Source of the DNA: Sulfomarinibacter sp963741385
GTDB lineage: Bacteria; Acidobacteriota; Thermoanaerobaculia; Thermoanaerobaculales; Sulfomarinibacteraceae
DNA: 64,000 nucleotides
Assembly: GCA_963741385.1 (NCBI GenBank)
Contig: CAVUHO010000010.1
Location: 558,001-622,000 of the forward strand
Reading direction: 5' to 3'
Part shown: positions 53,952 to 62,672 of the stretch, in pieces
Position numbering within the stretch: the first letter of the stretch is position 1
How the letters are laid out: every line of letters starts with the position of its first letter
Position numbers and translations under genes: made by a program
Notes under the pieces: model-generated
Database searches by the model: none
The model's input: the letters and a program-made list of their open reading frames with translations, nothing else
What the model was told of the DNA's origin: nothing

Positions 53952-54332
53952 TCACCCACTGCGGCCCCTCTGGTAGGGCCCGACCACGCCGCTCTCCTGG
54001 TCGATTCGGTCGTGGCCGAGCAGCTCCTCCACGAGGTCGAACCCGCGCCGCGAGGACACCTCGTCGATCTCCACGGTCGGCGCTCTGGCGGCGAGCTCCA
54101 TCACCGCGAGGATCTTGCGAAACGCCGGCGAGCCCAGGTGCCGTTGCAGGTTTTCCCGGCTCCGCCACTCCTCGATGAAGGTCACGGCGCCGGGGTCGTC
54201 GAGGTCTCGAAGGAGGCGGGTGGCGCAACAGCCCGGTTCGGCCCGGACCGGTCCGATCAGGGAACGCAGGGCCTGGGTGACTTCGTCGAGCGAGCGAGGC
54301 TCGATGTCCAGTCTCAGCCTGAGCTTGAGCAC
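53952..54332 (-). CDS. ABM-fold protein (antibiotic biosynthesis monooxygenase-like)
   Basis: 126-aa cytoplasmic protein of the small ferredoxin-like ABM fold: KLRLRLDIEPRSLDEVTQAL, EPGCCATRLLRDLDD, VTFIEEWRSRENLQRHLGSPAF. Members act as monooxygenases on quinols or other small substrates, but many are uncharacterised. GTG 54332 follows AGGAGG by about 9 nt. It lies in the minus-strand series below the sigma-54 promoter at 55158. Confidence 0.72.
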   Translation of the reverse strand: MLKLRLRLDIEPRSLDEVTQALRSLIGPVRAEPGCCATRLLRDLDDPGAVTFIEEWRSRENLQRHLGSPAFRKILAVMELAARAPTVEIDEVSSRRGFDLVEELLGHDRIDQESGVVGPYQRGRSG

Positions 54333-54400
54333 GCCCGCCCCCCTCCTGAACCGCCTCCACACGAGAGATCACGACGGTCCAATTCACACCCGCCTGTCGC

Positions 54401-55117
54401 TCAGCTGCCGAGCTTTTCATACCCGGAGTTGTTGATCGTGACCTCGAGGTTCTCCGAGGCTACGGTCAGTTCCGTTGTCGCCGGGTAGATCGTCCCGTCC
54501 GCGAAGGCCTCGAACGTGACCTTGAGCCCGACCGCGTCCTTGGCGGTGTCGGTGTAGGACGAGACCGCCATCCCGGTCAAATGGTTGGTAGCGGCGTTGG
54601 CCTCAAGGGTGAGCGTGTCCCCGGGCTTGAGATAGTCCTTGATATCCAGCTGGACGTTTCCGTCCGCGTCGGGTGGAACCACCGAGAGGTTGCCCTGCTC
54701 CTTCGCCGCCTGGATCTTGGCCGCGTCCGGGGGCACGTACTGCTTGACGAGGCCAATCGCCTGCTGCATGGAGTCGGTGATCTCGGCCTTTTTCTTTTCG
54801 GCAATCTTGCCACGAAGACCACGTGGGGTTTTCGAATCGCCGGTGGACTCGCCGGGAAGCGGTATCTTCGCCACCTTGCCGTCGGCGCCGTAGTAACAGC
54901 TCGATTCGGTGCGCGATTTTTCCTCGCCCTTGATCGATATGATCGTCGTTTCGATCCATTTGTAGCCGTGCAACGCGGCCATGCTGGTCTCGAGCGACTC
55001 CTTGATGGCGGTGACGTGGTCCGTGCCTCCCACCGGGGCGGCGGCCTGCCGGGCGACAAGCGGCGTCACCAGAAGCGACGAGAACAAGGCAACCAGACTG
55101 ATCTTACGGATATTCAT
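54401..55117 (-). CDS. conserved exported protein under sigma-54 control
   Basis: 238-aa protein with an N-terminal export signal (SLVALFSSLLVTPLVARQAA). The mature part begins with LETSMAALHGYKWIETTIIS, then has GLRGKIAEKKKAEITDSMQ and VKQYVPPDAAKI, a basic stretch and a beta-rich C-terminal half ending EVTINNSGYEKL. I believe this family recurs in Acidobacteria but it has no named domain that I can assign. GAAGGGA precedes ATG 55117. The -24/-12 promoter at 55158-55173 and the UAS at 55271-55286 lie directly upstream. It heads a probable unit down to the sulfatase. Confidence 0.78.
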   Translation of the reverse strand: MNIRKISLVALFSSLLVTPLVARQAAAPVGGTDHVTAIKESLETSMAALHGYKWIETTIISIKGEEKSRTESSCYYGADGKVAKIPLPGESTGDSKTPRGLRGKIAEKKKAEITDSMQQAIGLVKQYVPPDAAKIQAAKEQGNLSVVPPDADGNVQLDIKDYLKPGDTLTLEANAATNHLTGMAVSSYTDTAKDAVGLKVTFEAFADGTIYPATTELTVASENLEVTINNSGYEKLGS

Positions 55118-55157
55118 GGTGTTTCCCTTCCGAATTCGAAATTCACAGTTGAGAGAA

Positions 55158-55173
55158 GGCACGAAACGTGCCA
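55158..55173 (-). promoter_or_regulatory. sigma-54 (-24/-12) promoter B
   Basis: Minus strand: TGGCACGTTTCGTGCC matches TGGCACG-N4-TTGCW, with one mismatch in the -12 TT and one at the last base; GG and GC are kept at the exact 10-nt interval. It lies 41-56 nt before ATG 55117. Note that it is also a GGCACG-AAA-CGTGCC inverted repeat, so a repressor site cannot be excluded. Confidence 0.7.
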
Positions 55174-55270
55174 GCCGGCGAACCGGACAGCTGTCGAACC
55201 TATCTCTCTGAAACGTCTTGATTTGGCGGCCGGTCGCCGGCGACGCTGGGCCAACTCTGGAGATCGGAAA

Positions 55271-55286
55271 TGACGAAATATCGTCA
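55271..55286. promoter_or_regulatory. activator binding site (UAS) 1
   Basis: Perfect dyad TGACGA-AATA-TCGTCA, followed two bases later by an extra half-site GTGACG. It is identical to the copy at 56769-56784, including the extra GTGACG, and lies exactly 113 bp upstream of promoter B. Confidence 0.8.
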
Positions 55287-55328
55287 ATGTGACGATCCGC
55301 CGTTCCCTTCCCCGGTAAATCGACGGGT

Positions 55329-55682
55329 TCATCGCACGCCGACACGATTGACGGGCCCCCCGGCATTCACACCGACGCCGGCGGTGGGTGCCACTCCCAC
55401 ACCCGGCGCGCCCGCGCCGACTCCGGGGATTACGCCCACCCCGGGCGCCCCGACACCGACACCGGGCGTCACGCCCACCCCTGGCGCCCCGACACCCACT
55501 CCGGGGGTCACACCCACTCCGGGCGCCCCGACACCGACGGTGGAGCGGCGAGCGACACCGGCATAACTCACGGGGGTCGCAGGCCGACCCACAACAGCCT
55601 CGGCCAGGCCCGCGCCGCAGCACAGCCCGAGGACCACAACCACACCAACAGTGGCGAATTTCCGATTTGAAAAGCGTGTCAT
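55329..55682 (-). CDS. secreted elastin-like repeat protein
   Basis: 117-aa protein with a good signal peptide (FATVGVVVVLGLCCGAGLAEA). The mature part is Val/Gly/Pro/Ala-rich, with repeats around GVGAPGVGVTPGVGVGAPGV, much like elastin-type sequences. The DNA has three complete 39-bp tandem repeats plus a partial one. AGGAGG is 6 nt upstream of ATG 55682, and the start overlaps the DUF2092 stop codon (ATGA), so it is translationally coupled to that gene. The opposite strand can also be read as a Pro-Thr linker but has no start signals. Function is unknown; a flexible surface or matrix polymer is a guess. Confidence 0.75.
   Translation of the reverse strand: MTRFSNRKFATVGVVVVLGLCCGAGLAEAVVGRPATPVSYAGVARRSTVGVGAPGVGVTPGVGVGAPGVGVTPGVGVGAPGVGVIPGVGAGAPGVGVAPTAGVGVNAGGPVNRVGVR
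55405..55543. repeat. 39-bp tandem repeat in the elastin-like gene
   Basis: Units start at 55405, 55444, 55483 and 55522, each beginning GGCGCGCC/GGCGCCCCG; the fourth is partial. The unit length is a multiple of three, so copy-number change would keep the frame and alter protein length by 13 residues. Confidence 0.9.
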
Positions 55683-56548
55683 TGGTTTCCTCCTGTCGGC
55701 AGCCCCTGCGGAAGCTCGTCAAGGTCGATGAGGGCATCGGGGCGAAGCAGTTCCGCTCCCGCCGGTGGGGCGAAATCGAACGCACCCGCTTCCGGCTTGA
55801 AGCCGGTCTTCCAACTCTTGATGCGAACCGTGTACTGCGGGGCGCTGTTGACGGTCTTGCTGGTGATCACCAGCTTGCGCGGAATCGCCCGCTCCCCGAC
55901 CTCGACCCACAGCTGCCAGTCGGTCTCGAGATTGCGAAAAGCGAGGTGCTCGCACTCAACGCCATCGATGACGCCGCGGCCCATGTACTTGGCTTCGAGA
56001 ACACCGGCCACCAGGGCAGCGTAGGGATCTGACAGGAGCAGGTCTGCCCCCGGCAACGCGACGCCGTGGCCCACCCTCAGGGCCTCGAAAAGGTTGTCCA
56101 GGGATCCTGGAGCTTCAAACTGCGCATAGCCGTTCATGCTCTTGCCGTTGATGCTGACGGTGGTTCCGTCGAAGTAAAGTTCTACATCCGCATAGCCGCC
56201 CACCCGGTGAGCGCGCAGCTTGTCCGGCCGCATCACCAGCACCTCGCCGGAGTTGGTGAACTGGATCTTCTCGATCTCGGGCGTGATGATCTCGATATCG
56301 CTGTCAAACGTGAACTCGATCGTCTTCTGGCTGCTGACATAGTCCGACATGGCCAAGAGGATCGACCGTGCGTCGTCCGCCGGCTGTTGCGCCTGCAACC
56401 CTGCCGGGACCAGTCCCGCCACGAGCAGAAGAAGGCAGACGAGCGGCACACCGGCCGGAGAAACCACGCTGGCTCTGCTCTCCGCATTCGCCTGGCGGCC
56501 TCGACAGCCGAAGAACGACACCAAAATTGTTGTTCGAGCGCAGAGCAT
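55679..56548 (-). CDS. DUF2092 family exported protein
   Basis: 289-aa predicted periplasmic or envelope protein. A long N-terminal region with a membrane/signal segment (GVPLVCLLLLVAGLVPAGLQ) precedes the DUF2092 domain: ARSILLAMSDYVSSQKTIEF, SGEVLVMRPDKLRAHRVGGY, YFDGTTVSINGKSMNGYAQF, AKYMGRGVIDGVECEHLAFR, and IPRKLVITSKTVNSAPQYTV. The fold resembles LolA/LolB-like lipid-carrier beta sheets (inference). GGGAGG precedes ATG 56548 by 8 nt. Its promoter at 56656-56671 is a perfect sigma-54 match, and UAS 2 overlaps the stop codon of the upstream activator gene. Confidence 0.85.
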   Translation of the reverse strand: MLCARTTILVSFFGCRGRQANAESRASVVSPAGVPLVCLLLLVAGLVPAGLQAQQPADDARSILLAMSDYVSSQKTIEFTFDSDIEIITPEIEKIQFTNSGEVLVMRPDKLRAHRVGGYADVELYFDGTTVSINGKSMNGYAQFEAPGSLDNLFEALRVGHGVALPGADLLLSDPYAALVAGVLEAKYMGRGVIDGVECEHLAFRNLETDWQLWVEVGERAIPRKLVITSKTVNSAPQYTVRIKSWKTGFKPEAGAFDFAPPAGAELLRPDALIDLDELPQGLPTGGNQ

Positions 56549-56655
56549 AGGACAAACCTCCCGATCCAGACCTCATCCAAGTCGCGCCGATGGTGGACTG
56601 CGAAGGCCGTAGATGCCCGGCTCGCAATGTCAGACCTCGATGCTGCCGTCAGTTC

Positions 56656-56671
56656 TGCAACGAGCGTGCCA
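56656..56671 (-). promoter_or_regulatory. sigma-54 (-24/-12) promoter A, perfect consensus
   Basis: Minus strand TGGCACGCTCGTTGCA is a full match to TGGCACG-N4-TTGCA. It lies about 110 nt upstream of the DUF2092 start codon and 113 bp downstream of UAS 2. The rest of 56549-56781 has no gene. Confidence 0.9.
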
Positions 56672-56768
56672 ACCGGCCCTCAACTGAGCCGTGGAGCGTA
56701 ACGTGTTGATGGGTCGAAAGATGGGACCAGACAACGAAAATGGATTGGGGCCATGTACGACCAACCGC

Positions 56769-56784
56769 TGACGAAATATCGTCA
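56769..56784. promoter_or_regulatory. activator binding site (UAS) 2
   Basis: The same 16-bp dyad as UAS 1 (TGACGAAATATCGTCA), again with GTGACG two bases further on. It overlaps the stop codon of the sigma-54 activator gene (56782-56784) and is 113 bp from promoter A. Confidence 0.85.
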
Positions 56785-58767
56785 GGGTGACGGCCGGTCG
56801 TCTCGTGCACGGTGCGGGTCGAGGCCGAGGCGCTGCATTTTCGAACGCAGCGTGGTCGGCTTCAGACCGAGGAGGTCGGCCGCCCCGCCGGGCCCGGCGA
56901 TGCGGCCTTCGGTGGCGTCGAGCGCCCGTACGATCTGGCGTCGCTGCGCCTCGTCCAGCGACAGGAGCGCGTCGCCGTTGGCCGCAGGGATCATCGGCGG
57001 CTCGACCCGCAGCGCCGGCCCGCTCGAAAGGATCATCGCCCGCTCGACCACGTTGCGCAGCTCGCGCACGTTCCCAGGCCAGTCGTAGCGCTGCAATCGC
57101 TCCATGTCCTGGCGGCGGATGTTTTCGACCGATCTGTGCATGGCGGCGCTGAACTCCTCCACCGCCGACCACACCAGCAGCGGGATGTCCTCGCGGCGAT
57201 CGCGCAGTGGCGGCACGTGGATCGGAAAAACCGCGAGGCGAAAGAACAAGTCTCTGCGAAACCGCCCGGCCTCGACCTCGGCCTGGAGATCGCGGTTGGT
57301 GGCGGCGACAATCCGGACGTCGGTGGTGAGCGTGCGCGAGCTACCCACGCGCTCGTACCGGCCCTCCTCGAGCACCCGCAGCAGCTTGGCCTGCAGTTCG
57401 AACGGCAGCTCAGCGACTTCGTCGAGAAAGAGCGTCGAGCCGCTGGCCACCTCGAAGCGGCCGGGCTCGCGGGAAACTGCCCCGGTATAGGCCCCCTTTT
57501 CCCGGCCGAAGAGCTCGCTCTCGACCAGTGTCGAGGGCAGGGCGGCGCAGTTGACGTTGACGATTGGCCGGTCGCCGCGAGGGCTGAGCTCGTGGATCCT
57601 CTGCGCAATGAGCTCCTTGCCGGTCCCGGTCTCACCTTGAATCAGGACCGTCGACCTGGTCGACGCGACCCGTTCCACCAGCGCGAGGACGTCCATGATG
57701 GCCGGGCTTTCGCCGACGATGCGTCCGCTGCCGTGCTGGAGGCGGTGGGCACTCTTGAGGTACACGTTTTCGATCTCGAGCTGGCTCTTCAACCGTTCGA
57801 CCTCGGCGAAGGACTTCTGCAGCGCCTCCTGCGAGCGCTTACGCTCGGTCACGTCCACCGAGGCGCCGAGCAGACGCACCGGATTCGTGGCCGAAGCCGG
57901 TTGCATCCGCCCGTGCGAATGGACCCATCGGTTCGTGCCGTCGGCATGCACGATCCGGTACTCGATGTCGATCTCGTGCCCTTCCGCCACCGCTTGACGT
58001 ACCGCCTCTTCGACAGGATCGCGGTACTCCGGGTTGACCGACTCCAGAAAACGCGCCACGGTGATGTCGGTGTCCGGCCCGTAGCCGAAGATCCCCCGCG
58101 CCCTCGGGGTCGCCCAGAATCTCCCGCCCTCGACATCGAGCATCCACATCCCGACCTCGCCGGACTCGGCGGCCAGGTGCAGCCGCTCCTCGCTCTCGCG
58201 CAGCAGCGCGTCCGAGCGCTTGCGCTCGAGGGCGTTGGCGAAGATCTGCGCGACCAGCTGCAGCCGTTGCACGATCTCGTCGGGCCATCTCTGTTCCTCG
58301 CGCTGCGTGCTGAAGTTGAGCACGCCGAAGACCGGACCGCCCCCCGCCGCCAGCGGAAACGCCAACACCGACCTCACGCCGAAGTGCCGCCACCACTCGA
58401 GATCCGTCACCGCCGCCGGCGGCGCTTCGTTGACGTTCGACAGATTGATGGTCCTTCCCGCTTTGAGCTCCTGCAGGCACCACGGGAAGTACTCCCGTGC
58501 ATCCATCGTGTCGGGCACCGGCGGCCCCCCCAGGGGACGGTAGAGGTGGGTCATCCGAAAGTCGTCCGGGTCCTCGACCGACCACAACCAGAGCACCGCC
58601 ATGTCGAGACCGAGGCACTCGCAGACGCGGCGCTCGGCGTCCTCGATCTCGCGATCCAGCTCGGCGGATTGGAGGTTGACAAACCGCGACGAAAGATCGG
58701 CGAGCATCGTCTCGAAGCGCAGGCGATCCTGATAATCCGGGTGGAGGACGGCCACCTTGGGGGTCAT
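56782..58767 (-). CDS. sigma-54-dependent activator with GAF and PAS sensor domains
   Basis: 661-aa enhancer-binding protein. An N-terminal GAF domain (about residues 20-185) is followed by a PAS/PAC domain (about 195-310, GMWMLDVEGGRFWATPRARG, EIDIEYRIVHADGTNRWV), a short coiled coil, the AAA+ core with Walker A GETGTGKE, the sigma-54 contact loop EKGAYTGA (GAYTGA variant of GAFTGA), Walker B TLFLDEVAEL, R-finger region FRRDLFFRLAVFPIHVPPLR, and a C-terminal Fis-type HTH (GGAADLLGLKPTTLRSKMQRLGL). No response-regulator receiver is present, so sensing is probably by small molecules or redox. It is upstream of, and likely controls, the promoters at 56656 and 55158. Confidence 0.95.
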   Translation of the reverse strand: MTPKVAVLHPDYQDRLRFETMLADLSSRFVNLQSAELDREIEDAERRVCECLGLDMAVLWLWSVEDPDDFRMTHLYRPLGGPPVPDTMDAREYFPWCLQELKAGRTINLSNVNEAPPAAVTDLEWWRHFGVRSVLAFPLAAGGGPVFGVLNFSTQREEQRWPDEIVQRLQLVAQIFANALERKRSDALLRESEERLHLAAESGEVGMWMLDVEGGRFWATPRARGIFGYGPDTDITVARFLESVNPEYRDPVEEAVRQAVAEGHEIDIEYRIVHADGTNRWVHSHGRMQPASATNPVRLLGASVDVTERKRSQEALQKSFAEVERLKSQLEIENVYLKSAHRLQHGSGRIVGESPAIMDVLALVERVASTRSTVLIQGETGTGKELIAQRIHELSPRGDRPIVNVNCAALPSTLVESELFGREKGAYTGAVSREPGRFEVASGSTLFLDEVAELPFELQAKLLRVLEEGRYERVGSSRTLTTDVRIVAATNRDLQAEVEAGRFRRDLFFRLAVFPIHVPPLRDRREDIPLLVWSAVEEFSAAMHRSVENIRRQDMERLQRYDWPGNVRELRNVVERAMILSSGPALRVEPPMIPAANGDALLSLDEAQRRQIVRALDATEGRIAGPGGAADLLGLKPTTLRSKMQRLGLDPHRARDDRPSP

Positions 58768-58842
58768 CCGGGCATTCTCTCACAACCGTCGGGCCGGCTG
58801 AGCGCCATGAGATGATCGCCGGGAACGATGCCGGGAGGGCCC

Positions 58843-61206
58843 ATGATCCGTCGTTCTCTGATCAACCGCACCCAACTCGTCGCTAGCGCGCTCGCGATCA
58901 GATTCCTGTTGCCGACTCTCGCGGTCGCCGCCACCGAAGCTCCGAGCGACCCATCGCTGCTGACCCTCGAGCGGATCTTCGAGGACAAGGATTTTTCGGT
59001 CGAGCGCTACGGCCCCGCGCGGTGGCTGGCCGACGGCTCGGGCTACACCACGTTGGAGCCTTCGCCGGACTTTGAAGAGGCGAAGGACATCATCCGCTAC
59101 GACCCCTCGACAGGGGAGCGGTTCGTGATGGTGCCGGCCGCGGCGCTGGTGCCTGGCGAGGGTGAGAAACCTCTCGCCATCGACGACTACCAGTGGTCGA
59201 ACGACGGCACGCAGCTGCTGGTCTTCACCAACACCGAACGGGTGTGGCGGCGCAACACCCGCGGCGACTACTGGCTGCTCCACCTCAAAAAAGGAACCTT
59301 CAGAAAGCTCGGCGGCGGCGCTCCGGAATCGACCATGATGTTTGCCAAGCTGTCACCCGACGGCACGAAGGTCGCGTGGGTCGGATTCGACGACAAGGAC
59401 CTCTGGGTCCAGGACCTGGCGACCCTCGAGGTGACCCGCCTCACCGCCGACGCCGGTGAAAACCTGCTCAACGGCACGTCGGACTGGGTGTACGAAGAAG
59501 AGTTCGACGTTCGCGACGGCTTCCGCTGGAGCCCCGACAGCCGACGCATCGCCTATTGGCAGTTTGACACGACGGGTGTCGGCACCTTCTCTCTGATCAA
59601 CAACACCGACTCCATCTACCCCGTTCTCACGTCCTTGCCCTACCCCAAGGCTGGGACCACCAACCCGACCTGCCGGGTTGGGGTGATTTCCGCCGCTGGC
59701 GGCGACACGACGTGGTTCGAGCCCGAGGGTGACCCACGGAGCTTCTACATCCCCAAGATGGGATGGGCGGCCAGCTCCTCCGAGATCTGGCTGATCCGGC
59801 TCAACCGGCTGCAGAACAAAGCCGAGGTCCTGCTCGGCAACGTGGAGACCGGACTGCTCCGCACCGTGTTCACGGACAGCGACGCGGCATGGGTCGAGAT
59901 GCACGATGACCCCCAGTGGATCGACGGCGGCCGCTCGTTCACCTGGCTCTCCGAACGCGACGGTTGGCAGCACCTGTATGTGGTCTCCCGTGAAGGCGAC
60001 GACGTGCGGCTCGTCACCACCGGGGACTACGACGTCACCGATCTCGCTCTGGTCGACGCGAAGGGCGGGTGGGCGTACTTCCTGGCGTCGCCCGACGACC
60101 CGACCAGCCGGTCTCTCTACCGAACCACTCTCGATGGCGGCGGCGGGCTCGAACGGGTGACGCCGGCGGGGCCCGCGGGCACGCATACCTACCAGATCTC
60201 GGAAGACGCCCGCTGGGCGATCCATGGCTTCTCGTCACGGGAGTTCGTGCCCCACACCGATCTCGTGTCGCTGCCCGACCACGAAACTCTCCGCATCCTC
60301 GAGGACAACGCCAAGGTCCAGACCGCCTTCGACGCGCTGGCCAAGGGACCCACGGTGAGCTTCCGGGTTCCTATCGCCGACGGTCTCGAGGTGGACGGAT
60401 GGATGATCACGCCACCCGACCTCGACCCCACCAGGATCTACCCATTGCTGATGTACGTCTACGGCGAACCCGCCGCCCAGACGGTGGAGAACCGCTGGGG
60501 GCGGGAGGGCGCCCTGTGGCACCTGCTGCTCGCCCAACGCGGTTACCTGGTGGCGAGCCTCGACAACCGCGGCACCCCGGCGCCGCGCGGCCGCGAGTGG
60601 CGCAAGTCGGTCTACCGCCAGATCGGCATCCCCGCCTCGGCGGACCAGGCGGCGGGAGTCAGGGCCATGCTGAACACCTTCCCGTTCATCGACCGCGACC
60701 GCATCGGTTCGTGGGGGTGGAGCGGCGGCGGCACCATGACCTTGAACGCCCTCTTCCGCTACCCGGACCTCTATTCGGTGGGGATCGCTGTCGCCTCCGT
60801 CCCCGACCAGAAGCTCTATGACACCGTCTACCAGGAACGCTACATGGCAACGCCCGAGGACAACCCCGAGGGCTATGCCGACGGGTCGCCCATCACCCAC
60901 GCTAAAAACCTCGAAGGTGATCTGCTGCTGGTCCACGGCACCGGCGACGACAACGTCCATTACCAGGGCGCCGAGCTGCTGATCAACGAGTTGATCGCCC
61001 AGGGCAAGCAGTTCACCATGATGGCCTACCCCAACCGCAGCCACGGCATCCGCGAGGGCAAGGGCACCACGATGCACCTCTACACGCTGCTCACCAACTA
61101 CCTCGAGGAGCACCTCCCGCCGGGACCGAAACCGCGGCCGGAAGCCGAGGCGGACGAGGTACAAATTCGGAATTCCCACCCGGCGCCAGCGCCTCTTTTG
61201 GATTGA
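58843..61206 (+). CDS. exported S9 family dipeptidyl peptidase IV-type serine protease
   Basis: 787-aa protein with a signal peptide (IRFLLPTLAVAATEA). The N-terminal DPP-IV beta-propeller (about 30-500) has the substrate-N-terminus motif DWVYEEEFDVRDGFRWSPDS. The C-terminal alpha/beta-hydrolase domain has the nucleophile in GSWGWSGGGTMTLNA (GWSGG in place of the more usual GWSYG), the Asp in LLVHGTGDDNVHYQG and the His in YPNRSHGIREG. It removes X-Pro or similar dipeptides from peptides. I chose ATG 58843, which follows GGGAGGG by about 5 nt; an in-frame ATG 58828 lies upstream. Confidence 0.93.
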   Translation: MIRRSLINRTQLVASALAIRFLLPTLAVAATEAPSDPSLLTLERIFEDKDFSVERYGPARWLADGSGYTTLEPSPDFEEAKDIIRYDPSTGERFVMVPAAALVPGEGEKPLAIDDYQWSNDGTQLLVFTNTERVWRRNTRGDYWLLHLKKGTFRKLGGGAPESTMMFAKLSPDGTKVAWVGFDDKDLWVQDLATLEVTRLTADAGENLLNGTSDWVYEEEFDVRDGFRWSPDSRRIAYWQFDTTGVGTFSLINNTDSIYPVLTSLPYPKAGTTNPTCRVGVISAAGGDTTWFEPEGDPRSFYIPKMGWAASSSEIWLIRLNRLQNKAEVLLGNVETGLLRTVFTDSDAAWVEMHDDPQWIDGGRSFTWLSERDGWQHLYVVSREGDDVRLVTTGDYDVTDLALVDAKGGWAYFLASPDDPTSRSLYRTTLDGGGGLERVTPAGPAGTHTYQISEDARWAIHGFSSREFVPHTDLVSLPDHETLRILEDNAKVQTAFDALAKGPTVSFRVPIADGLEVDGWMITPPDLDPTRIYPLLMYVYGEPAAQTVENRWGREGALWHLLLAQRGYLVASLDNRGTPAPRGREWRKSVYRQIGIPASADQAAGVRAMLNTFPFIDRDRIGSWGWSGGGTMTLNALFRYPDLYSVGIAVASVPDQKLYDTVYQERYMATPEDNPEGYADGSPITHAKNLEGDLLLVHGTGDDNVHYQGAELLINELIAQGKQFTMMAYPNRSHGIREGKGTTMHLYTLLTNYLEEHLPPGPKPRPEAEADEVQIRNSHPAPAPLLD

Positions 61207-61266
61207 GATCGATTTTCAGATTATGATGCGGTGTCCAGATCAACGAAAAACCGGGTGAGGGCGTCC

Positions 61267-62661
61267 ATGCTTGCGAGAATCGGAAATTGGTGCGCGGAGG
61301 AGTTCAAACGGTGGCTGCCGGACCCGTTTGTCTTCGCCGTACTGCTGACGATCGCCACCGCTCTGACGGCGATCGTGTGGGTCGGGGCGAGCCCGGTCGA
61401 AGTGATCTCCGGGTGGTACGACGGGCTGTGGATGCTGCTCGCCTTCGGCATGCAGATGGTGTTGATCCTGGTCACCGGTTATGCCATCGCGCTGTCGGCC
61501 CCGGTTGCCCATCTGATCGACCGGTTGGCCGCAAAGATCACGCGCCCGGGGACGGTCTATCTGGTGGTTCTCGTGGTCGGCGGCCTCCTGGTCCTCATCA
61601 GCTGGGGGTGGGTGGTCCTGACCGCGGTTCTCGGACGGGAGCTGGCGCGGCGGGTCCGCGGCGTGCACTACCCGTTTCTGGTGGCCTGCGCCTACCTCTC
61701 CTCCAATGCCTGGGTCGTCGGTCTGTCGAGCTCGATCCCCCTCCTGCTCAACACCCCCGGCAACTTCCTCATCGAGACCGGCCTTCTGCCGACCACCATC
61801 CCGACGTCCGCCACCCTCGGCAGCCCGCTCAACCTCGCGGTGGTGATCACTTATCTGGTCGTCACGCCAACCGTCATGTGGTTTCTCAGACCGCGGCGCG
61901 AGACGATCGAGCTCCACGAACTGCGCACCGGCGGCGGCACCGGTGTCGAGATGACGGTCGCCGAGGAGGCCGACTCGATGCGGCAGTCCGGCCGTACCTT
62001 TTCGGACTGGGCCAACACCAGCGCCATCCTGCAGATGGTGGTGGTCGCCATGGGGCTCGCCTACCTGGTGGTCCACTTCGCCCGCCGCGGCTTCGACCTC
62101 GATCTCAACATCATGATCTTCACGTTTCTGATCTTCGGCATGCTCCTCCACCGGACCCCGATCCGCTACGTGGTGGCGATGAGCCGCGCCTGCTCCAACA
62201 TCTCGGGGATCGTCTTCCAGTACCCCTTCTACGCCGGCATCATGGGGATCATGATGGCCACCGGTCTCGGCAAGGCGATGGCGGTGTGGATGGCCTCCAA
62301 GGTCACCCTCGCGACCCTTCCGGCGGCCGCCTACCTTTTGGGTGCGATCGTCAACTTCTCGATTCCCTCGGCGGGAGGCGAGTGGGCGGTGGTCGGGCCG
62401 CCCCTGGTCGAGGCGGTGCGCGCGCTCGCCGGACCGGTGGGTACGGGCGAGTTCACAAGCCACGTCGCCCGCGTCGCCATGGCGGTGGCCTACGGCGAGA
62501 CGCTGACGAATCTGCTGCAGCCGTTCTTCCTGCTGACCGTCCTGCCGGTCATGGGCGCCGGCATCCGACTCCAGGCCCGCGACCTCATGGGCTACGTCTT
62601 CGTACCGTTCCTCGCGCTCTTCGTCATCATCGGGTTGCTGGTCGCGTTCTTTCCGGTGTGA
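61267..62661 (+). CDS. AtoE-type short-chain fatty acid transporter family protein
   Basis: 464-aa inner-membrane protein with 11-12 predicted helices. The family opening WCAEEFKRWLPDPFVFAVLL is clear. Further motifs are WGWVVLTAVLGRELARRV, NTPGNFLIETGLLPTTI and FQYPFYAGIMGIMMATGLG, then IPSAGGEWAVVGP. Members carry short-chain fatty acids such as acetoacetate or butyrate. ATG 61267 matches the usual family start and has GAGGG before it; GTG 61231 would add 12 residues. Confidence 0.9.
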   Translation: MLARIGNWCAEEFKRWLPDPFVFAVLLTIATALTAIVWVGASPVEVISGWYDGLWMLLAFGMQMVLILVTGYAIALSAPVAHLIDRLAAKITRPGTVYLVVLVVGGLLVLISWGWVVLTAVLGRELARRVRGVHYPFLVACAYLSSNAWVVGLSSSIPLLLNTPGNFLIETGLLPTTIPTSATLGSPLNLAVVITYLVVTPTVMWFLRPRRETIELHELRTGGGTGVEMTVAEEADSMRQSGRTFSDWANTSAILQMVVVAMGLAYLVVHFARRGFDLDLNIMIFTFLIFGMLLHRTPIRYVVAMSRACSNISGIVFQYPFYAGIMGIMMATGLGKAMAVWMASKVTLATLPAAAYLLGAIVNFSIPSAGGEWAVVGPPLVEAVRALAGPVGTGEFTSHVARVAMAVAYGETLTNLLQPFFLLTVLPVMGAGIRLQARDLMGYVFVPFLALFVIIGLLVAFFPV

Positions 62662-62672
62662 TGGGTCCTTTG

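Noticed and set aside
55405..55543. Possible CRISPR-like array
   Set aside because: The 39-bp units are directly adjacent without unique spacers and are in-frame coding repeats.
55270..55566. Plus-strand frame with Pro-Thr repeats (PTPGVTPTPGAPTPT) opposite the elastin-like gene
   Set aside because: It would begin inside the UAS dyad, with no Shine-Dalgarno and no signal peptide; the minus strand has all three gene signals and an ATGA overlap.
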